This document shows, piece by piece, positions 61,437-64,000 of a stretch of 64,000 nucleotides of DNA. The DNA comes from Methanoregulaceae archaeon. GTDB taxonomy: Archaea > Halobacteriota > Methanomicrobia > Methanomicrobiales > Methanospirillaceae. The stretch is taken from contig JACTVG010000007.1 in NCBI GenBank assembly GCA_015660965.1, forward strand, positions 1-64,000. Direction: 5' to 3'. The notes beneath the pieces are model-generated. The model did not search any database. It saw only the letters and a list, made by a program, of their open reading frames with translations, and was not told where the DNA came from. Both the position numbers and the translations under genes were made by a program. Each line of letters starts with the position of its first letter. Position 1 is the stretch's first letter.

Positions 61437-62714
61437 TTATCTCATCTGTTTTTTGATGATTGCGATACACATACCGGCAGCAATTGTCGAACCCATATCA
61501 CGGATGGCAAATCTACCGAGCTGAGGCAGTTCTTTTACGTTCTCAATTACCATGGGCTTGCTCGGTTTGATCTGAACGATCGCTGCATCACCGGTCTTAA
61601 GGAATGTTGGATTTTCCTCTTTGGTCTCACCGGATCTTGGATCAAGCTTCTTTTTTAGCTCGACAAAGGTGCAGGCAGTTTGTGTCGTGTGGCAATGGAA
61701 AACTGGCGTGTAACCAACAGTGATCGCACTTGGGTGTTGCAGGACAACAATCTGGGCGGTGAATTCGTCAGCAACAGTTGGAGGGGCTTCAATCGGACCA
61801 CATACGTCACCGCGACGAATATCGCCTTTACCGATACCACGGACGTTAAAGCCGATATTGTCACCTGGGACAGCCTGTGGAATCTCTTCGTGGTGCATTT
61901 CGATGGATTTAACTTCACCATCCTTGTTTGCTGGCATGAAAGCGATCTTCATTCCCTTTTTCATGATGCCAGTCTCAACCCTGCCGACAGGTACTGTTCC
62001 AATACCACTAATGCTGTAGACATCCTGGATGGGGACACGGAGCGGCTTATCGACTGGTTTCTCTGGTTCCTTAAAGGTATCGAGTGATGGTATCATCGCT
62101 GGACCTTTATACCAGGGTGTTTCAGAACCAATGCTCTTGATGTTTACACCGTTCAATGCACTGATCGGAATAAAAAGAGTTTCTTCAGGTTTATAACCGA
62201 CCACTTTGATGAGATCGGAAAGGTCTTTTTTCACTTCATTGAAGCGTTTTTCATCAAACTTAACAGTATCCATCTTGTTAATAGCAATAATTATCTGGGT
62301 GATGCCGAGCGTTCGTGCAAGAAATACATGCTCCTTTGTCTGCTCCATTACACCATCTGCTGCAGCAACAACAAGAATAGCTGCATCTGCCTGAGAAGCA
62401 CCGGTGATCATGTTTTTAACAAAGTCTCTATGTCCCGGGCAGTCGACAACCGTGAAGTAATATTTCGGGGTATCAAACCGTTTATGGGCAATATCGATCG
62501 TAATACCTCGTTCACGTTCCTCTTTTAAATTGTCCATGACCCAAGCAAATTCAAAGGTGGCCTTACCCTTCGATTCCGCCTCCTTTCGGTAACCTTCGAT
62601 GATGTGTGCCGGTACTGCTCCGGTCTCGAACATCATCCTTCCCACGAGAGTTGACTTCCCGTGGTCAATGTGTCCAATAATAGCAAGATTCATGTGGGGC
62701 TTTTGAGATGCCAT
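61437..62714 (-). CDS. tuf: Elongation factor 1-alpha (EF-Tu)
   Basis: A 425-aa GTPase delivering aminoacyl-tRNA. Motifs: G1 [15 protein letters not shown]2 [10 protein letters not shown]3 [22 protein letters not shown]4 INKMD, G5-like ISAL; then [30 protein letters not shown] lies 7 nt before the ATG, matching high expression. It is cotranscribed with rpsJ. Confidence 0.98.
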   Translation of the reverse strand: MASQKPHMNLAIIGHIDHGKSTLVGRMMFETGAVPAHIIEGYRKEAESKGKATFEFAWVMDNLKEERERGITIDIAHKRFDTPKYYFTVVDCPGHRDFVKNMITGASQADAAILVVAAADGVMEQTKEHVFLARTLGITQIIIAINKMDTVKFDEKRFNEVKKDLSDLIKVVGYKPEETLFIPISALNGVNIKSIGSETPWYKGPAMIPSLDTFKEPEKPVDKPLRVPIQDVYSISGIGTVPVGRVETGIMKKGMKIAFMPANKDGEVKSIEMHHEEIPQAVPGDNIGFNVRGIGKGDIRRGDVCGPIEAPPTVADEFTAQIVVLQHPSAITVGYTPVFHCHTTQTACTFVELKKKLDPRSGETKEENPTFLKTGDAAIVQIKPSKPMVIENVKELPQLGRFAIRDMGSTIAAGMCIAIIKKQMR

Positions 62715-62786
62715 TTTATTCCTCCAATAAATGCTGAAACTGTATATTTACAGTCAGATTATGCGAGTATTACATATAGGAAAGCC

Positions 62787-62800
62787 ATCTATATAAATCA
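62787..62800 (-). promoter_or_regulatory. TATA box of the tuf operon
   Basis: On the minus strand tgatttatatagat lies about 73-86 nt before the tuf ATG, with an A-rich BRE-like aaaa just upstream, giving a leader of roughly 50 nt that contains the strong SD. Confidence 0.55.
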
Positions 62801-62885
62801 TTTTGAGTATACCGTATCGTAAATTACGGGGCAAATATTTTGATCGAAAATCCCTTATCACATGATATTAAACAATTCTCGTACG

Positions 62886-63182
62886 ATGAAGACACTTGAA
62901 TTCCATCGGGATGAAAAAAAGGATCGAGTAACTGTAGCCTGCGCGGATGGTGAAGTCTCGGTGTATACCCACTGTGAATATTGCAAACATTGCAAAGGGA
63001 TCTGGGTTAAAAAACGTATGGTACCGAACCCACAAACACAAGCGTACTCTGATATTCGTAGAGGTTCTGGATCAGATGAGAACCTTATGAATGCCGCAAT
63101 GATGTTTAATACACTTATAAGGGATGGTTCTGCAGTTGAATGCGATGACGATGCAAATGGGGGCTACCGTTCTCGGTATTAA
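62886..63182 (+). CDS. Small protein with C-x2-C-x2-C motif
   Basis: I take ATG 62886 (MKTLEFHRDEKKDRVTV); an ATG at 62862 adds eight residues. The 98-aa product has HCEYCKHCKGIW (Cys pattern C-x2-C-x2-C) near residue 33 and a final Cys (VECDD). It may bind zinc or an Fe-S cluster; no family is recognised. It lies divergent from tuf and convergent with the sulfite-reductase-like gene (21 bp). Confidence 0.65.
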   Translation: MKTLEFHRDEKKDRVTVACADGEVSVYTHCEYCKHCKGIWVKKRMVPNPQTQAYSDIRRGSGSDENLMNAAMMFNTLIRDGSAVECDDDANGGYRSRY

Positions 63183-63203
63183 TTGAAAATTAGATTTTTT
63201 TAG

Positions 63204-64000
63204 TTATTTTTTGATATTTTTAACAATCTCATCTTTAAATTTTTCAAACTGAATATCATCCATTTGATCGGAGAGAAGACGACCGCTCCATGCTCTACGA
63301 AAAACCCACGTTACGATTTTTTCTACTATTGATATAACCTGATCTGCGTTTTCCACAGAGACAAGTTCCCTTCCAATGTGAGGGTGTCTCCCTCTTCGTC
63401 CTCCCACAAGAATGAGATAATGGCGGTGCTCTGCTTGGATAATATCAAAAGGACACGATTGTATGCAAACCCCGCACTGGACACATTTTTTAGGATCAAG
63501 GACGCTTATTCCGTTTTTAATAAGAATTGCATTTTCCTTGCAGTACTGAACACATGTGCCACACCCTGTGCATTCACCCGGCAATCGTACTGGGCGAACT
63601 CTTCCCATGATCCCGATCTCGTTAAGCATTGGACTGGTGCAAGCGTTCGGGCACCCCGATATTGCGATACGGATTTTAACAGGCATCTCTTTTCCGAACA
63701 GTTTTGAATCAATGTTTTGTGCTAAAGTAATGGTATCGATATTTGCAAACTTGCACCTCTCTATTCCTGGGCATGCAAGAATGTTAACAACCTCATCCCG
63801 TTCTGATCCTATCGGTGTTCCATTTTTTTCAAGAGCTTTTTCAATTTTAAGCAATGAAGACGGCAAAATATGAGGTATTTCGATGGACTGCCTTGTCGTA
63901 CAATGAACAACACCGGATCCGTATTTTTTTGCGATGAGAGCAATACCACGAAGTTGTTCGACCGAGATTTTACCAGCGGGTAATCTTATACGAACCGTAC
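63204..64000 (-). CDS. Sulfite/nitrite reductase-family protein with ferredoxin domain (5' end outside window)
   Basis: The frame is open across the right window edge; the upstream part (VRIRLPAGKISVEQLRGIALIAKKYGSGVVHCTTRQSIEI) is the ferredoxin-like half domain of sulfite/nitrite reductases. Then come siroheme/4Fe-4S ligand motifs CPGIERCKFA and SGCPNACTSP, and two [4Fe-4S] clusters CTGCGTCVQYC and CVQCGVCIQSCPF. This layout matches small dissimilatory-sulfite-reductase-like proteins (Fsr/Dsr-LP) of methanogens, which reduce sulfite or act on related sulfur substrates; the substrate here is unproven. The C-terminus (VSIVEKIVTWVFRRAWSGRLLSDQ type) is normal. Confidence 0.88.
   Translation of the reverse strand, partial: TVRIRLPAGKISVEQLRGIALIAKKYGSGVVHCTTRQSIEIPHILPSSLLKIEKALEKNGTPIGSERDEVVNILACPGIERCKFANIDTITLAQNIDSKLFGKEMPVKIRIAISGCPNACTSPMLNEIGIMGRVRPVRLPGECTGCGTCVQYCKENAILIKNGISVLDPKKCVQCGVCIQSCPFDIIQAEHRHYLILVGGRRGRHPHIGRELVSVENADQVISIVEKIVTWVFRRAWSGRLLSDQMDDIQFEKFKDEIVKNIKK

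Noticed and set aside
1-64000. CRISPR array or rRNA genes
   Set aside because: No regularly spaced repeats and no 5S/16S/23S-like sequence seen in reading both strands; an exhaustive search was not possible.

Overview
The window is from a methanogenic archaeon, most likely a member of the Methanomicrobiales or a close relative. The methanogen evidence is mch (methenyl-H4MPT cyclohydrolase), methanogenesis marker protein 12, an archaeal pyruvate synthase operon (porC-porD-porA-porB), archaeal apgM and a standalone NifB. The archaeal evidence is EF-1alpha, aIF-1A, L7Ae, L24e, S28e, Orc1/Cdc6, EndA and a CetZ-like tubulin. The order-level placement is inference from gene content and from the Methanomicrobia-style histidine kinases with an RHDILNKLT H-box. 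There is no rRNA operon or CRISPR array. One clear tRNA (Val-UAC) and two odd tRNA-like sequences are present.

Layout. 1-5.8 kb: end of a histidine kinase, a 55-aa zinc-ribbon protein, aIF-1A, then small poorly known genes including a deaminase, two YkgJ-type cysteine-cluster proteins and a methyltransferase. 5.97-10.88 kb: an AT-rich accessory island bracketed by an identical 24-nt direct repeat. It holds a membrane protein, an ISH3-like transposase with a divergent DUF2080 partner, two tRNA-like sequences, a winged-helix-like protein and a type II restriction-modification pair. 10.9-13 kb: a two-HTH protein with an operator-like palindrome, and a membrane histidine kinase. 13-18.9 kb: redox and stress genes (flavin reductase-like, aldo/keto reductase with Fe-S centres, superoxide dismutase, hydrolase, MscS, HMCES/YedK). 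18.9-26.4 kb: DUF2207-LemA pair, phosphodiesterase, Mth938-like protein, endonuclease IV and a large receiver-PAS-GAF-kinase. 26.5-35.4 kb: RNA/protein synthesis (endA-trpS-pheS-pheT), hisF, ahcY and ogg. 35.4-39 kb: a lipoprotein, NifB, a membrane protein, a membrane-anchored FKBP and tRNA-Val. 39-47.1 kb: por operon, marker protein 12, sugar epimerase, apgM, orc1/cdc6 and mch. 47.1-51.8 kb: DUF5803-like protein, thrC, nitrilase, MarC and ndk-rpl24e-rps28e-rpl7ae. 51.9-61.1 kb: envelope glycosylation genes (DUF2298/TIGR03662, flippase-like, GT2, FAD oxidoreductase, Agl23/TIGR03663) surrounding a CetZ-like tubulin coupled to a secreted membrane-anchored protein. 61.1-64 kb: rpsJ, tuf, a small Cys-motif protein and a truncated sulfite-reductase-family gene.

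The most unusual signals are: (i) three genes (aIF-1A, a YkgJ-type protein, a lipoprotein) whose only plausible full-length starts are ATT, CTG and ACG, each one substitution from ATG and each behind a good Shine-Dalgarno; (ii) the direct-repeat-bracketed R-M/IS island with a long hairpin at its right edge; (iii) an identical 11-nt palindromic motif in both halves of the transposase/DUF2080 divergent promoter; and (iv) the CetZ-surface protein pair inside a glycosylation neighbourhood.
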